Shown: positions 34,598-43,821, counted from the stretch's first letter. The stretch: 64,000 nt of DNA from AB-137-C09 sp964645625 (GCA_964645625.1 CAZYAI010000001.1:62001-126000), one strand, 5' to 3'. Notes: generated from the sequence alone by a model not told the origin. Made by a program: numbers and translations.

Positions 34598-36004
34598 TTA
34601 CTTATGAACACCCAATTTTTCACGCCAATCAGCGTAAAGCTTATCAGAGTCACCAGGGAAGGACTCAAAGGCACGTGCAAACTCGTTGTGAGTCTTAGCG
34701 TACTCAATAGGATCAGTACCTTCTTTCCAGCATTCGTATGCTTGGCTCAAAGATTTCGCACCAGCTGCAGGGGAATCAATATGACCGTAAGCACCACCAC
34801 CACAGGTGTTAATGACGTTGCCATGACCCAAGTTTTCAAAGAAACCAGGCAGACGCAGTGCATTCATGCCGCCAGAGATGATCGCTACAGTTGGCTTCAT
34901 GCCATACCATTTCTGGTTGAAGTAGTTACCCATGCATTCGTCACGTTCCAGCATGTAAGCCAAAACAGTTTCACCAGAATGACCTTCCATTTTACCGTAG
35001 CCCATGGTTCCTGTGTGGATACCAGAAGCACCAATCAGACGTGCGAACTTCATGAATACCAAGGGATCCATACCCATAGGCGTTTTGTACGAGGTGATAG
35101 AGCCATGACCCGCACGATGATAATGCAGGAATGTATCTGGGAAGTGACGACGGCAAGTGGTTACACCGTGTGGACCAGTCACAAAGCCATCAACCAAGAA
35201 TGCTAAGTGATCTTCGTTGCCATATTTGCCGAATGTTTCTTTTACAAACTCGCCACGAGCAACCATTTCTTGGTGGCAGTCAGAGGTGATGTTCGCAGAA
35301 AAGATTTTGGCTTCGCCAGTCTCTTGTTGTGCACGATCCATGGCTTCAGCAACCAATGGAAGTACTTCTTTCATTGGGCAGAAGCTCTGGTTACCTTGAG
35401 GCTCATCATTTTTGATGAAGTCGCCACCCAACCAGAATTGGTAAGCAGCAGCAGCAAATGGTTTTGGACGCAAACCAAGCTTAGGTTTAATAATGGTACC
35501 AGAGATGTAACCGCCATCAACTTCAGGGCGACCCAAAACTTTCCACAGATCTTTGATGCCAACGCTAGGACCATCAAACTTCTTAACCATGATTTCAGGG
35601 ATCATGAAGTCAAGCAGGCGCAAGCCAACATGGTCGCCCATGCCTTGGTTGTTACCCAAGATCAATGACCACATCTGAGACAGCATGTAGTTGCCATCGG
35701 TGATGTTAATATCAAACAATTCAACAGGGTAAGCGATCTTCATCAGACCGAACCCATCTTCAAAGGCACTTTCATCAATAGAGTACACCAGAGCATCAAC
35801 GCCCTTAGTGAAATCATCGGTCGTGCAAACTTCAACGTTTGTTCCTGTAGAAGATTCTGCTGCAATATGTGCAGCAACTTCCAAGAAACCATAGCCTGGA
35901 GCAGTTTTCAATTTGTAAGCGGTCAGGAAGTGCTTACCGCCTGCAATGAGATCTTCTTCTTTCAGGCTTAAATCGGAATAACGATTGGATTGGTCTAATG
36001 CCAT
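34598..36004 (-). CDS. cbbM: Form II ribulose-1,5-bisphosphate carboxylase/oxygenase
   Basis: 468 residues, typical form II. Catalytic Lys in GTIIKPKLGLRPKP (about K173), the carbamylated Lys and Mg ligands in GGDFIKNDEPQGNQ (K198, D200, E201), and loop 6 GTMGYGKMEGH are all intact. It fixes CO2 onto RuBP in the Calvin cycle; form II enzymes have low CO2/O2 specificity and suit low-oxygen, high-CO2 settings. Ribosome binding site AGAGGGA. No small-subunit gene, as expected. cbbQ and cbbO follow; no cbbR is in the window. Confidence 0.99.
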   Translation of the reverse strand: MALDQSNRYSDLSLKEEDLIAGGKHFLTAYKLKTAPGYGFLEVAAHIAAESSTGTNVEVCTTDDFTKGVDALVYSIDESAFEDGFGLMKIAYPVELFDINITDGNYMLSQMWSLILGNNQGMGDHVGLRLLDFMIPEIMVKKFDGPSVGIKDLWKVLGRPEVDGGYISGTIIKPKLGLRPKPFAAAAYQFWLGGDFIKNDEPQGNQSFCPMKEVLPLVAEAMDRAQQETGEAKIFSANITSDCHQEMVARGEFVKETFGKYGNEDHLAFLVDGFVTGPHGVTTCRRHFPDTFLHYHRAGHGSITSYKTPMGMDPLVFMKFARLIGASGIHTGTMGYGKMEGHSGETVLAYMLERDECMGNYFNQKWYGMKPTVAIISGGMNALRLPGFFENLGHGNVINTCGGGAYGHIDSPAAGAKSLSQAYECWKEGTDPIEYAKTHNEFARAFESFPGDSDKLYADWREKLGVHK

Positions 36005-36149
36005 TTTGGTCCCTCTTTATTGCAAACCACAGTGTAAACAGTGTGGCGTGATGTTCACCTCGTGCTGCATTAGCAGCGGCGATGGGCGAAGTATGGGAAA
36101 TTTTACCATTAAGTAAAATAACACATTTTTATTTATCTATAAATAAAGT
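36005..36149 (-). promoter_or_regulatory. cbbM upstream regulatory region
   Basis: The 145 bp between the histidine kinase stop and cbbM hold a perfect dyad ATTTTAC-N6-GTAAAAT (36100-36119), a weaker dyad around CCACACTGTTTACACTGTGG, and a short GCTGC-TAAT-GCAGC hairpin. A possible -35/-10 pair on the minus strand (TTTTAC, 17 bases, CATACT) overlaps the first dyad. The dyad could be a CbbR (LysR-type) operator. This is prediction without comparative support. Confidence 0.45.
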
Positions 36150-38792
36150 TTATAAATCATGTAAGGCATGATGAACCACCTGACTTAGTTCTTCAGGGCT
36201 ATAGGGTTTGCTGAGTATGGGGTGGCTTACATCCAGCTCGTGTTGTGTTTGTTCAGGGTCGTAGCCTGTGGCAAAAACAATGCGTACATCAGGGTGTTGC
36301 TCGCGTAATAAACGCGCCGCCCTTACTCCGCCCATAATGGGCATGACCACATCCAAGAGCAGTAGATCGACTTCTAGCTGATGTTTGTGGTAAAGGGTGA
36401 TGGCTTGCTCACCATTGCGCGCTTGAATGACACGGTAACCGAGCTGTTCCAACATGCCACTGACGGCGATTAAAGCGTGGTTGTCGTCATCGGCAACCAA
36501 AATACATTCACCATGACCATGCAGTATAGGTGTGCTAGCTGGTGTGGCTTCAGGTTCGGTGTCAACCAAAGGAAGGTCGATATGGAAGCTTGTCCCTGTG
36601 CCCGGTGTGCTTTCAATGGTGATTGTACCATGATGGGCTGCAACCACCGATTTCACCATCGTAAGCCCTAAGCCTGTGCCTTTGTCTTCATTCTTGGTGC
36701 TATAAAAGGGTTCAAAAACAGATCGTAGCTCATCGTCAGTCATGCCGCGCCCATTGTCCGATACGCTTAGACGCGCAACTTTTTGACCATCGTCAAACGG
36801 GCTGTCGCTGTCGTCATGCTTGTGGATATAATGTTCGTTTAACTCGACTAAAATATGCGCACTGGAACAGCCAATGGTGGCATCGTGGGCATTATTGACC
36901 AAATTCATCAGTACTTGCTGTAATTGCGTGGCATTGCCAATGATTTGCATCGGTTCTTGAGCAAAGGTGATGGTTAATCCCACCCGTTCTGGCAGGGCTG
37001 CGCGATGCAGTTTGAGTGCTTCACGCATGATGGTGTTGATGGTTAATACCGTCATAGCAACGGAATCTTGGCGTGAAAAGTGCAGCATTTGCTGTATCAT
37101 CTCGGAGGCTTGAAAGCATAAGGCTTCGCTGTGATGGATGTGTGTGGCAACATCATCTTGTTCGACTAACTTTACGCCCGCCAAGTACAAATGCCCGACT
37201 AAGCCAGTGATGACATTGTTAAAGTCGTGGGCGATTCCTCCCACCATCGCGCCTAAAGCAGCCATCTTTTGGTGCTGGTAGATAGCAAAGTCATGTTCGC
37301 GTTGCGCTGTAATATCCAGCAACAAGGTGTTGCAATGTGATGTTTGACCACGGGTGTTATAAATGGCCGCGCTGTACGCACGCACCCAGCGGGTTTCTCC
37401 ATTGGCACTGATGACTCTAAATGGTGTGTGTTCCACATGTGGACAATGATGATTTAATTGCGCCAGCTTGCTTAACACGGCGGCTTGGTCTTCTGCGTGT
37501 AGCCATGATGTCCAAGCACTGTTGACTAATATTTTGGCTGGCTGTTGCAGCAGTTTTTCTATGTTGGCGGTGGCAAAGTCAATGGCATAATCCTGTTCGG
37601 CTAAGCAGCTATGACGCACCAGCATGGCAGGCCCTGCTTCAAACAGATCACCTTGTAAAATCGGGGAGGTCGTTACTGCTTCGCCAGTAGCTGTGTTTTT
37701 GCGGCGACGAATTTTACGGCTGATACCAACGGTAGCACATTGCGAATCTTGTTGTTGTAAGGGCGTTTCGTGTGTTTCTAAGGGGTGGCTGTAGCCGTGA
37801 CAGTCAATACCTTCGTCGGTCAAACTGTGCGGTTTGCCTGATTGTACGACCTGTCGGTGTAGGTTTTGTAGTCGCGTGCTGCGCTCGGCACTGAATACAT
37901 GGCGATCCGTTTTGCCTAATACTGTTTTTTTGCGTAGCCCAACAAAGCTGGCAAAGGCTTGGTTGCAGCCTAAGTAGTAGCCTTTTTTATCTTTGTAATA
38001 AATAAGGTCAGGAATGGAATCGAGCAGGTCGGTGAGGAATTGTTTGGCATGGATCAAACGCATCTCATATTGCTGTCGCTCGTTGGCATCAATGGCTACA
38101 CCGATCAAGCCTGCGACTTGACCACCATTGTCGTAATACGGGGCAAGGAATACATCCAACTGTACACCGTGAATGGGCAACACATCGCGCACCACACTGC
38201 CTTCGCTGGCGCGGTAGAGGGCATGGCTCATCTCGGGGCAACTTTGGAATACATCAAAGATATTACGCCCTGTTGCTAAACCGTGAGAGAATTCAGGCAG
38301 TGCCAAGCAATCACCTTCGGATACTTCAATAAACCCCGATGCTTGGGTTTGGAAAATCACCCCCTGTTCACGCAAACTAAATTGCTGAAACTTACGCGTA
38401 TGGCGATCACTTAGGGCGATGATGGGTTCAGGGATGCCTGCTTCTGCTTTGGGTAAGGAAGGTTCCATGGTGAGTAGCAAACCGCAACGTTGTTGCTCAT
38501 GGTTACGTAGGGTTGCCAAACGCCAATAACTGTGTTGAACGCTGACTTTGTCGGGGTAATCGTCCTGTTGCCAGCGGGCGATTGCCTCGCGAAACATGGC
38601 TTCGCGTTGTTCTTGAGGGTCAACAGAGAAGTATAAACGGTCACTGAAAAAGGGGACGGGCTTATGGTGGAAGTCAGCAAACGCTTGGTTCACGCGAATC
38701 ATGCGGAACTCATAATCCATATAGGCAATCGGTGTCGAAATATGATCGAGGATTTCTCCCGACCAGTTGGCGATTGATAGCTTGTCAGACAC
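36150..38792 (-). CDS. PAS-containing hybrid histidine kinase with C-terminal receiver
   Basis: 880 residues from GTG 38792, with AGGAGG 9 bases upstream. There is no clear transmembrane segment, so it is likely cytosolic. PAS-like domains at about 15-100, 120-240, 245-350 and 385-500 precede the H-box GGIAHDFNNVITGL (phospho-His about 522), N-box NLVNNAHDAT, G-boxes DNGRGM and KGTGLGLTMV, and a CheY-like receiver whose Asp lies in LLLLDVVMP (about 814). DFNN-type kinases often act on a separate response regulator. It lies directly upstream of cbbM on the same strand, but cbbM has its own regulatory gap. Confidence 0.93.
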   Translation of the reverse strand: MSDKLSIANWSGEILDHISTPIAYMDYEFRMIRVNQAFADFHHKPVPFFSDRLYFSVDPQEQREAMFREAIARWQQDDYPDKVSVQHSYWRLATLRNHEQQRCGLLLTMEPSLPKAEAGIPEPIIALSDRHTRKFQQFSLREQGVIFQTQASGFIEVSEGDCLALPEFSHGLATGRNIFDVFQSCPEMSHALYRASEGSVVRDVLPIHGVQLDVFLAPYYDNGGQVAGLIGVAIDANERQQYEMRLIHAKQFLTDLLDSIPDLIYYKDKKGYYLGCNQAFASFVGLRKKTVLGKTDRHVFSAERSTRLQNLHRQVVQSGKPHSLTDEGIDCHGYSHPLETHETPLQQQDSQCATVGISRKIRRRKNTATGEAVTTSPILQGDLFEAGPAMLVRHSCLAEQDYAIDFATANIEKLLQQPAKILVNSAWTSWLHAEDQAAVLSKLAQLNHHCPHVEHTPFRVISANGETRWVRAYSAAIYNTRGQTSHCNTLLLDITAQREHDFAIYQHQKMAALGAMVGGIAHDFNNVITGLVGHLYLAGVKLVEQDDVATHIHHSEALCFQASEMIQQMLHFSRQDSVAMTVLTINTIMREALKLHRAALPERVGLTITFAQEPMQIIGNATQLQQVLMNLVNNAHDATIGCSSAHILVELNEHYIHKHDDSDSPFDDGQKVARLSVSDNGRGMTDDELRSVFEPFYSTKNEDKGTGLGLTMVKSVVAAHHGTITIESTPGTGTSFHIDLPLVDTEPEATPASTPILHGHGECILVADDDNHALIAVSGMLEQLGYRVIQARNGEQAITLYHKHQLEVDLLLLDVVMPIMGGVRAARLLREQHPDVRIVFATGYDPEQTQHELDVSHPILSKPYSPEELSQVVHHALHDL

Positions 38793-38890
38793 AGAAACGC
38801 GCCTCCTTAGCGATGGTTATGCGATAACATAACGAGCCGTGCGATGGCATGCAACTGGTGTCGCCTAGCATTCCAGCATAGCATGCGCCG

Positions 38891-39283
38891 ATGCCTTGGT
38901 ATGAACTTTGTATTCAAACACACTTTTCCGCTGCACATCAGTTGCGCGGTTATTCGGGTGATTGCGCCCGCCTGCATGGCCATAATTGGCATGTGAAGCT
39001 TTTTGTTGCCTGCGAGCAATTGGATGATCTGGGTATGGGTGTGGATTATAAAATCCTCAAACATGAACTCAAAGAAGCCATTAGCATCTGGGATCATTAC
39101 AACTTGAACGATATTCCCCCTTTTGACACCATCAATCCGACCAGTGAAAATGTTGCTCGTCTGCTGTTTGAGCGGATGACGGAACGCCTCAATAATGAGC
39201 GCGTGCAGGTCGCTCGCGTTGAAATTGCCGAAACATGTGCGGCGCGGGTTACTTACCATGTAGGTCGTTGGCATGGTGGATAA
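38891..39283 (+). CDS. queD: 6-carboxytetrahydropterin synthase / PTPS family
   Basis: 130 residues. HFSAAHQLRGYSGDCARLHG followed by HNW carries zinc ligands (about H16, H29, H31) and the catalytic Cys 25. WDHYNLND and the EIAETCAARV segment complete the active site. QueD converts dihydroneopterin triphosphate to 6-carboxytetrahydropterin in queuosine synthesis. No other que genes are near. No ribosome binding site is obvious before ATG 38891. It overlaps rsmB by 11 bp, so expression is coupled. Confidence 0.92.
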   Translation: MPWYELCIQTHFSAAHQLRGYSGDCARLHGHNWHVKLFVACEQLDDLGMGVDYKILKHELKEAISIWDHYNLNDIPPFDTINPTSENVARLLFERMTERLNNERVQVARVEIAETCAARVTYHVGRWHGG

Positions 39284-40541
39284 TCCCAGTGGCGCGCTAA
39301 GTCCTACGCACGCCAACAGTCGCTTGCAGGCAATCCGTGTGTTGGTGGCGGTGTTGGAGCATGGTGAGCGTGCCGACGCTGCCATGCTCGCCGTGCCTGA
39401 GCAGATGGAGCATGGCGCGGATCGTCGTTTTGTTCACAGTTTGGTATATACCACGTTGCGTTATTATTTCTCGCTTGAAGCGGATGTTTCACGCTTTATA
39501 CGAACTAAACCTGAACCTGCCGTCATGGCAGCGTTATTATTGGGTGCATGCCAGTTGCGCGTGTTGGATACACCAGCTCATGCCGCTGTGTCAGCCACGG
39601 TGGATGCGATTCGCCTACTGCAACCGCGTGCTGCGGCGTTGGTGAATGCTGTGTTGCGTCAATTAACCCGTCATGCCGCCCCTAAAAAACTTAAGCCAAA
39701 TCAACGCTTGGAGCTTCCACGCTGGATCTATCAACAGTGGCGCGATCACTGGGGTATGGAAGCTTTGGAAGGGATTGCTGCAACACTGCGCACGCCACCA
39801 CCGCTGAGTTGTTGTGTGTTAGGTTCACGCGATGCATGGTTGCAAGCGGCAACAGAACGTGGTCTGGATGCGCGTGCTGGCACAGTAGCCAAGCATGCCG
39901 TGCTATTGCCTGGTGGCAGCAGTGTTCGCGATTTGCCTGGTTATGAACAAGGTGGGATATTGGTGATGGATCAAGCGGCACAAGCGAGTGTGCAGTTATT
40001 GCTTGATGGTATTGCCGATGTAAACGCACCGCTGTCCGTGCTGGATCTGTGCGCTGCGCCAGGTGGTAAAACGGCATTGCTGGCGCATTGTTTGCCGCAA
40101 GCAACGGTTGTCGCAGTGGAATACAGTGCGCGTCGTTTGCCAACCTTGCAGCAAAATATGCAGCGTTTACGTTTGTCTTCGGTGCAACTGATGCAGGCAG
40201 ACAGCAACTGTTTGCCGCTTGCGGATCAATCGATGGATGCTGTGTTCTTAGATGCGCCATGCAGTGCTTCTGGCGTTATGCGTAAACACCCTGATGTACG
40301 ATTTTTACACGATCAATCGCAGCTTGAACGGCTGGCGGATCAGCAACGAGCGATGCTGCATGAGGCTATTCGTGTGTTAAAACCTGAAGGCGTATTGCTT
40401 TATGCCGTCTGCTCAATTCATCCATTGGAGCATCAAGCAGCGCAAGATGAGGCACTGATATTAGAAGACAGTATAACCCTGTTGCCCAGTGCCGAGCATG
40501 ATGGTTTTTACGCGGCGCGTTTGCGTCACAACGAGCCATAA
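39273..40541 (+). CDS. rsmB: 16S rRNA m5C967 methyltransferase (RsmB/NOL1-NOP2 family)
   Basis: 422 residues. The N-terminal NusB-like helical domain (about 10-140) is typical of RsmB. The SAM-binding motif is VLDLCAAPGGKTALLAH (about 254-270). Catalytic cysteines lie in DAPCSASGVMRKHPD (about 327-341) and LLYAVCSIHPLEHQ (about 373-386). It methylates C967 of 16S rRNA. Start ATG 39273 lies inside the end of queD. Confidence 0.92.
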   Translation: MVDNPSGALSPTHANSRLQAIRVLVAVLEHGERADAAMLAVPEQMEHGADRRFVHSLVYTTLRYYFSLEADVSRFIRTKPEPAVMAALLLGACQLRVLDTPAHAAVSATVDAIRLLQPRAAALVNAVLRQLTRHAAPKKLKPNQRLELPRWIYQQWRDHWGMEALEGIAATLRTPPPLSCCVLGSRDAWLQAATERGLDARAGTVAKHAVLLPGGSSVRDLPGYEQGGILVMDQAAQASVQLLLDGIADVNAPLSVLDLCAAPGGKTALLAHCLPQATVVAVEYSARRLPTLQQNMQRLRLSSVQLMQADSNCLPLADQSMDAVFLDAPCSASGVMRKHPDVRFLHDQSQLERLADQQRAMLHEAIRVLKPEGVLLYAVCSIHPLEHQAAQDEALILEDSITLLPSAEHDGFYAARLRHNEP

Positions 40542-40677
40542 AGCCATGCTTGTTTGTGATCGTGTGGGTGATGAGTATTAAACCCTCGGTTGTATAAGGG
40601 GTATATTCTCCGCCTTGGCAGTTGCGCCAAAGTTGTCTTTCTTTCGACTTGGTTATTTGTCTCATAAGGGGTTATGT

Positions 40678-41040
40678 ATGCAGCAAAGTAGCATTGTTAT
40701 TGTTGGTCTTGGGCGTATTGGTTCGGAGTTTTTAGAACATTTTTTGGGTCTGTCGAATGTTGGCATCAGTATCATTGGTGTTGTTGAACCGTTGGATACT
40801 TTGGGTCGCCGCAAGGCGGAAAGTGCAGGTATTGCCTGCTTAAGCCTTGAGCAGGTTGTTGCCTTTGGTGAGGACGTGGACTTTATTTTTGACTTCACTG
40901 ACTCGCCTAATCTGCGCAAAAGCATCATGCAACAGCTTGCTGATGCTGATAACCATCATACCGAAGTTACATCGGAGAAAACATTGGGCATGATGTGGCA
41001 ATTGATGAGTGACGAGCCTATTCCTTTGCGTTTGTCTTAG
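40678..41040 (+). CDS. Small Rossmann-fold NAD(P)-binding protein, unknown
   Basis: 120 residues from ATG 40678, with AAGGGG 7 bases upstream. SIVIVGLGRIGSEFLEHFLG is a GxGxxG dinucleotide-binding motif at residues 9-14, and VDFIFDFTDSPNLRKSIMQQ resembles the second strand-helix of semialdehyde or homoserine dehydrogenase-type Rossmann domains. No catalytic domain follows, so it may be a sensor or a reduced dehydrogenase. A frame extension to 40615 lacks a ribosome binding site. Confidence 0.65.
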   Translation: MQQSSIVIVGLGRIGSEFLEHFLGLSNVGISIIGVVEPLDTLGRRKAESAGIACLSLEQVVAFGEDVDFIFDFTDSPNLRKSIMQQLADADNHHTEVTSEKTLGMMWQLMSDEPIPLRLS

Positions 41041-41129
41041 CCTGAATTATTCACAAGAATCAAGCACTACCACAAGTGCATGCTTTTGGTTAGTTTGCCC
41101 CGCATATTATATGCAACGAGAGGAATGTT

Positions 41130-41699
41130 ATGCTCAACAAAGTTATGTTAATCGGGAACCTTGGTGCTGATCCTGAAACACGTTTTATGCAGGATCAAAC
41201 CTGTGTTTGCAACATTCGTCTGGCAACGACAGAGTCGTGGAAAGATCGCGCTACAGGTCAACGGCAAGAACGTACCGAATGGCATCGCGTTGAATTATGG
41301 GGACGTTTGGGCGAGATTGCGAATCAGTACTTACGTAAAGGCAGTCGTGTCTATATCGAGGGTGCTATTCGTACCGATAAATGGACAGATCAAAGCGGTC
41401 AAGACCGTTATACTACCAAGATCCGTGCCAATGAAATGAAAATGTTAGATCGTCGTAGTGATGGTGATTTTTCTCAGCAGCAAGCTCCGCAGCAGCAACG
41501 TCAGGGTGGTGCTAACAACTTCCCAGCTTATGGTGGTGCGCCTGCTACTGGTTCATCAAGTGGTCAATATCAATCGCAAGCACCACAGCAGCAGTCTGCG
41601 CCGTCGATGTCACAACAGCAACCTGCTCGCAATAACGATCCTTTTGCTGATGCACCAGATTTTGGTAACGCGCCAAGCGAAGACGATTTGCCGTTTTAA
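41130..41699 (+). CDS. ssb: Single-stranded DNA-binding protein
   Basis: 189 residues. OB fold at 1-110 with MLNKVMLIGNLGADPETRF, TEWHRVELWGRLGEIA and GSRVYIEGAIRTDKW. A Gln/Pro/Ser-rich disordered linker (about 115-175) precedes the acidic partner-binding tip PSEDDLPF. It coats ssDNA and recruits replication and repair proteins. Ribosome binding site AGAGGAATG overlaps the leader before ATG. Confidence 0.98.
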   Translation: MLNKVMLIGNLGADPETRFMQDQTCVCNIRLATTESWKDRATGQRQERTEWHRVELWGRLGEIANQYLRKGSRVYIEGAIRTDKWTDQSGQDRYTTKIRANEMKMLDRRSDGDFSQQQAPQQQRQGGANNFPAYGGAPATGSSSGQYQSQAPQQQSAPSMSQQQPARNNDPFADAPDFGNAPSEDDLPF

Positions 41700-41708
41700 T
41701 AACATAGC

Positions 41709-41772
41709 GGGCATGGTGTTTTTACACCCCCGTGATACAAGTTTTATATCATGGGGTGGCAAAGCCATGCCC
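41709..41772 (+). terminator. Strong hairpin after ssb (possible terminator / palindromic element)
   Basis: GGGCATGG (41709) pairs with CCATGCCC (to 41772), and an inner stem CACCCC ... GGGGTG with GTGATA/TATCAT strengthens it. It resembles members of the dispersed palindromic family (GGGCATGGTGTTTT ... CATGCCCGTT). It lacks a long T-run, but its place 10 bp after the ssb stop suggests a transcription-ending or RNA-protecting role. Confidence 0.55.
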
Positions 41773-41784
41773 GTTAATTAAGCG

Positions 41785-41976
41785 GCTGATATTACGTAAG
41801 GCATGAGATCTTTTTTATACAGTATGGATAAAACAGCATAGCAATCTAAAAAAATGTCATGCTTCGCTTGATTTAATATCCAGTCTTGCGTCTGTTCGCC
41901 GAGTGGCGGATTAAGTCTGCAATGACGCATTGCTACTCAAAAAGTCACGAGTAAAATCATGCGTGCGTGACACCAG
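41785..41976. mobile_element. Degenerate single-unit relative of the 2981-3600 element
   Basis: It shares both shoulders of the large element: CTTTTTTATACAGTA and GCAATCTAAAAA on the left, and CAAAAAGTCACG and CATGCGTGCGT on the right. One module (ATCCAGTCTTGCGTCTGTTC, then TGGCGGATTAAGTCTGCAATGACG) replaces the whole array. The terminal repeats have decayed (CTGATATTACGTAAGG against the complement of GCGTGACACCAG). No gene lies inside. Confidence 0.7.
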
Positions 41977-41993
41977 TTAAGCAGACAAGGATC

Positions 41994-42323
41994 TTATGCC
42001 TGCTTTTTGAAGCAGTGTACCCAGACTAAATCGTCTTCATTCCACGTCATGTTTTTGTGCATGCGTAAAATTAAATCTTTGTACATGGTAAGTGAGGGGT
42101 AGCCTTCTGCTTGTGCATCTTGATCGGTCATGTCGCCCAAACGTTGACGTTTTAAGTCGGTGACGATGAAACTTGTGCCTTCGAGTTCAAAGGTTTCGTT
42201 AGGGTAGGCATACACACCGTCGCGACGTTGCTCTGTTTTGCGTCCTGCCAATGTTGCTTCAACCAACTTGGGGTGGCTGACTAGGCGTGAAATATCACAC
42301 GTTTTTTCGGGGAATGAGGGCAT
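41994..42323 (-). CDS. ASCH-domain protein
   Basis: 109 residues. VYAYPNETFELEGTSFIVTD, QRLGDMTDQDAQAEGYPSLT and MTWNEDDLVWVHCF fit the ASCH (PUA-like beta-barrel) family, proposed RNA- or modified-nucleoside-binding domains; some E. coli members are amidohydrolases for N4-acetylcytidine. The specific activity here cannot be inferred. It stands alone on the minus strand, downstream of sirB2. Confidence 0.75.
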   Translation of the reverse strand: MPSFPEKTCDISRLVSHPKLVEATLAGRKTEQRRDGVYAYPNETFELEGTSFIVTDLKRQRLGDMTDQDAQAEGYPSLTMYKDLILRMHKNMTWNEDDLVWVHCFKKQA

Positions 42324-42360
42324 AATACGACCTTTTTAGTATGAACAGTGTTGTTGGGGT

Positions 42361-42741
42361 TTACAATATCCCAAGTAAGATTTCTTTGCTCGTCACCAAC
42401 GCGGCAATATAGCTTAGCGTGAGCAGTGCGATACAGATGGCACTGCGCTGGTAGATTAATGGCAGCGATGACGAAAAACAAAAAAATCCCGCCGCAATAT
42501 ATACGATGACAGCCAATAATTTAACTGCGAACCACGCATCTAACCATGGTGCGATGTTGAATAACAGGGCTAAAGCCCCGCCGCTGAGTAAAACAGCGGT
42601 GTCGATGACATCGGGTAAACCACGTTTTAACCATCGGAATGGAATGTTTTTGCCCTGCCAAGCATACCACACGCGCCACAGGAATACCGCCGTTAGTAGG
42701 CAAACCAAACTGATGTGTAGATGTAAAAGCCACGAAGCCAT
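42361..42741 (-). CDS. SirB2-family integral membrane protein
   Basis: 126 residues from ATG 42741 (MASWLLHLHISLVCLLTAVF), 4 bp after the rluC stop; the frame continues to 42912 inside rluC but without family similarity. Four hydrophobic helices at about 5-25, 48-68, 72-92 and 98-120 and the LHISLV/WLDAWFAVKLLAV pattern fit SirB2/YchQ-like proteins of unknown biochemical function. Probably co-transcribed with rluC. Confidence 0.75.
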   Translation of the reverse strand: MASWLLHLHISLVCLLTAVFLWRVWYAWQGKNIPFRWLKRGLPDVIDTAVLLSGGALALLFNIAPWLDAWFAVKLLAVIVYIAAGFFCFSSSLPLIYQRSAICIALLTLSYIAALVTSKEILLGIL

Positions 42742-42745
42742 CGGT

Positions 42746-43699
42746 TTAAGGGCAGATGATGAGGTGTTGGGTGATGGGTGACCATGAATCAGGCCATGGT
42801 GCATGCACCTCCACAGCGTGTTTGCGGTAGGGGTGAGTGAAGCGTAAACGCCAGGCATGCAAAGCCAAGCCGCGACCACCGTTGTGGCGGTAACGTTTGA
42901 GTGCGTCGGCATCGGCGTATTTGGGATCGCCTAAAATAGCATGCCCTTCTTGCTGCATGTGTACACGTAATTGGTGTGTGCGTCCGCTGTGCGGTTGCAG
43001 AGCAACGAGGGTGATGGGGTTGCCATGCCATAGGGCGCGTACCACGGTTTGAAAATCGGTGGTGGCATGTTTGCCATCGTCATCGTCAATGACCATGCGT
43101 TCACCACCTTGCAAGTGTCCTTTGCTTAAACCAGAGGCAATATGCCCTGCGGCAGGGAAGGGGTGACCTTCTACCCACGCGAAGTACGTTTTTTTTGCTA
43201 GGTGCAGGCGGAATTGCTCGGTCATGTCACGCAAGGCAGGTAGTTGCCGCGCTAATAACAGGCAGCCGCTGGTATCGCGATCCAGTCGATGGGCAAGGCG
43301 TAGGTCGTCGGATTGGTAATGCGCTTTGAGCTGTTCAATGAGGCCATCTTGGTGACCGCTGCCGCCATGTACTACCATGCCAGCGGGTTTGTTGAGGATG
43401 AGTAGTCCTTCATCCTCCAGCAGAATATCAGGCATGTGGCGCAATGGTCGTGCTGTGATGAGAGCTGTTTCCTCATTGTTGCGCAATGATGCAGGGATGA
43501 AAATACGGTCTTCACAGGCTACGCGAGATTGTGCTTGGCAGCGTTTGCCATTGACGCGTATATTGCCTTTGCGAATGAGGCGCATAATCAGCGGGCGTTG
43601 CTGTTGCCCGCAGTGCCTGAGCAGCACCCTGTCTAGGCGGCTTCCGTCTTCGTTTTTATCAATGAAAATATAAGCTTGGCTGTCATGATTGATTGCCAA
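42746..43699 (-). CDS. rluC: 23S rRNA pseudouridine synthase RluC-type
   Basis: 317 residues. N-terminal S4 RNA-binding domain (about 19-75, SRLDRVLLRHCGQQQRPLIM) and the RluA-family catalytic core with HRLDRDTSGCLLLAR (catalytic Asp about 140), plus LQPHSGRTHQLRVHM and the KYAD segment. RluC isomerises uridines 955, 2504 and 2580 in E. coli 23S rRNA. The divergent position opposite rne, as in E. coli, supports RluC rather than RluD, although an uncharacterised frame and a repeat lie between. Confidence 0.9.
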   Translation of the reverse strand: MAINHDSQAYIFIDKNEDGSRLDRVLLRHCGQQQRPLIMRLIRKGNIRVNGKRCQAQSRVACEDRIFIPASLRNNEETALITARPLRHMPDILLEDEGLLILNKPAGMVVHGGSGHQDGLIEQLKAHYQSDDLRLAHRLDRDTSGCLLLARQLPALRDMTEQFRLHLAKKTYFAWVEGHPFPAAGHIASGLSKGHLQGGERMVIDDDDGKHATTDFQTVVRALWHGNPITLVALQPHSGRTHQLRVHMQQEGHAILGDPKYADADALKRYRHNGGRGLALHAWRLRFTHPYRKHAVEVHAPWPDSWSPITQHLIICP

Positions 43700-43821
43700 T
43701 GCGCCTCCCCTGCAGTAGTCTGCCGACGTTTTTTAGAAAGTGGTATGTGGCGTGAACTCTGCGGCAGGAATGCGCATTTTGCCAGTGTACTTGCGTTTGA
43801 TGTCGCCACTGGGGGCGTTCG

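Noticed and set aside
35207..35668. Antisense frames inside cbbM
   Set aside because: They overlap a fully conserved gene and show no domain of their own.
31357..36004. The giant ATPase and cbbQ-cbbO as one AAA+/vWA system
   Set aside because: The genes are convergent with a hairpin between them; CbbQ and CbbO are explained by RuBisCO activation.
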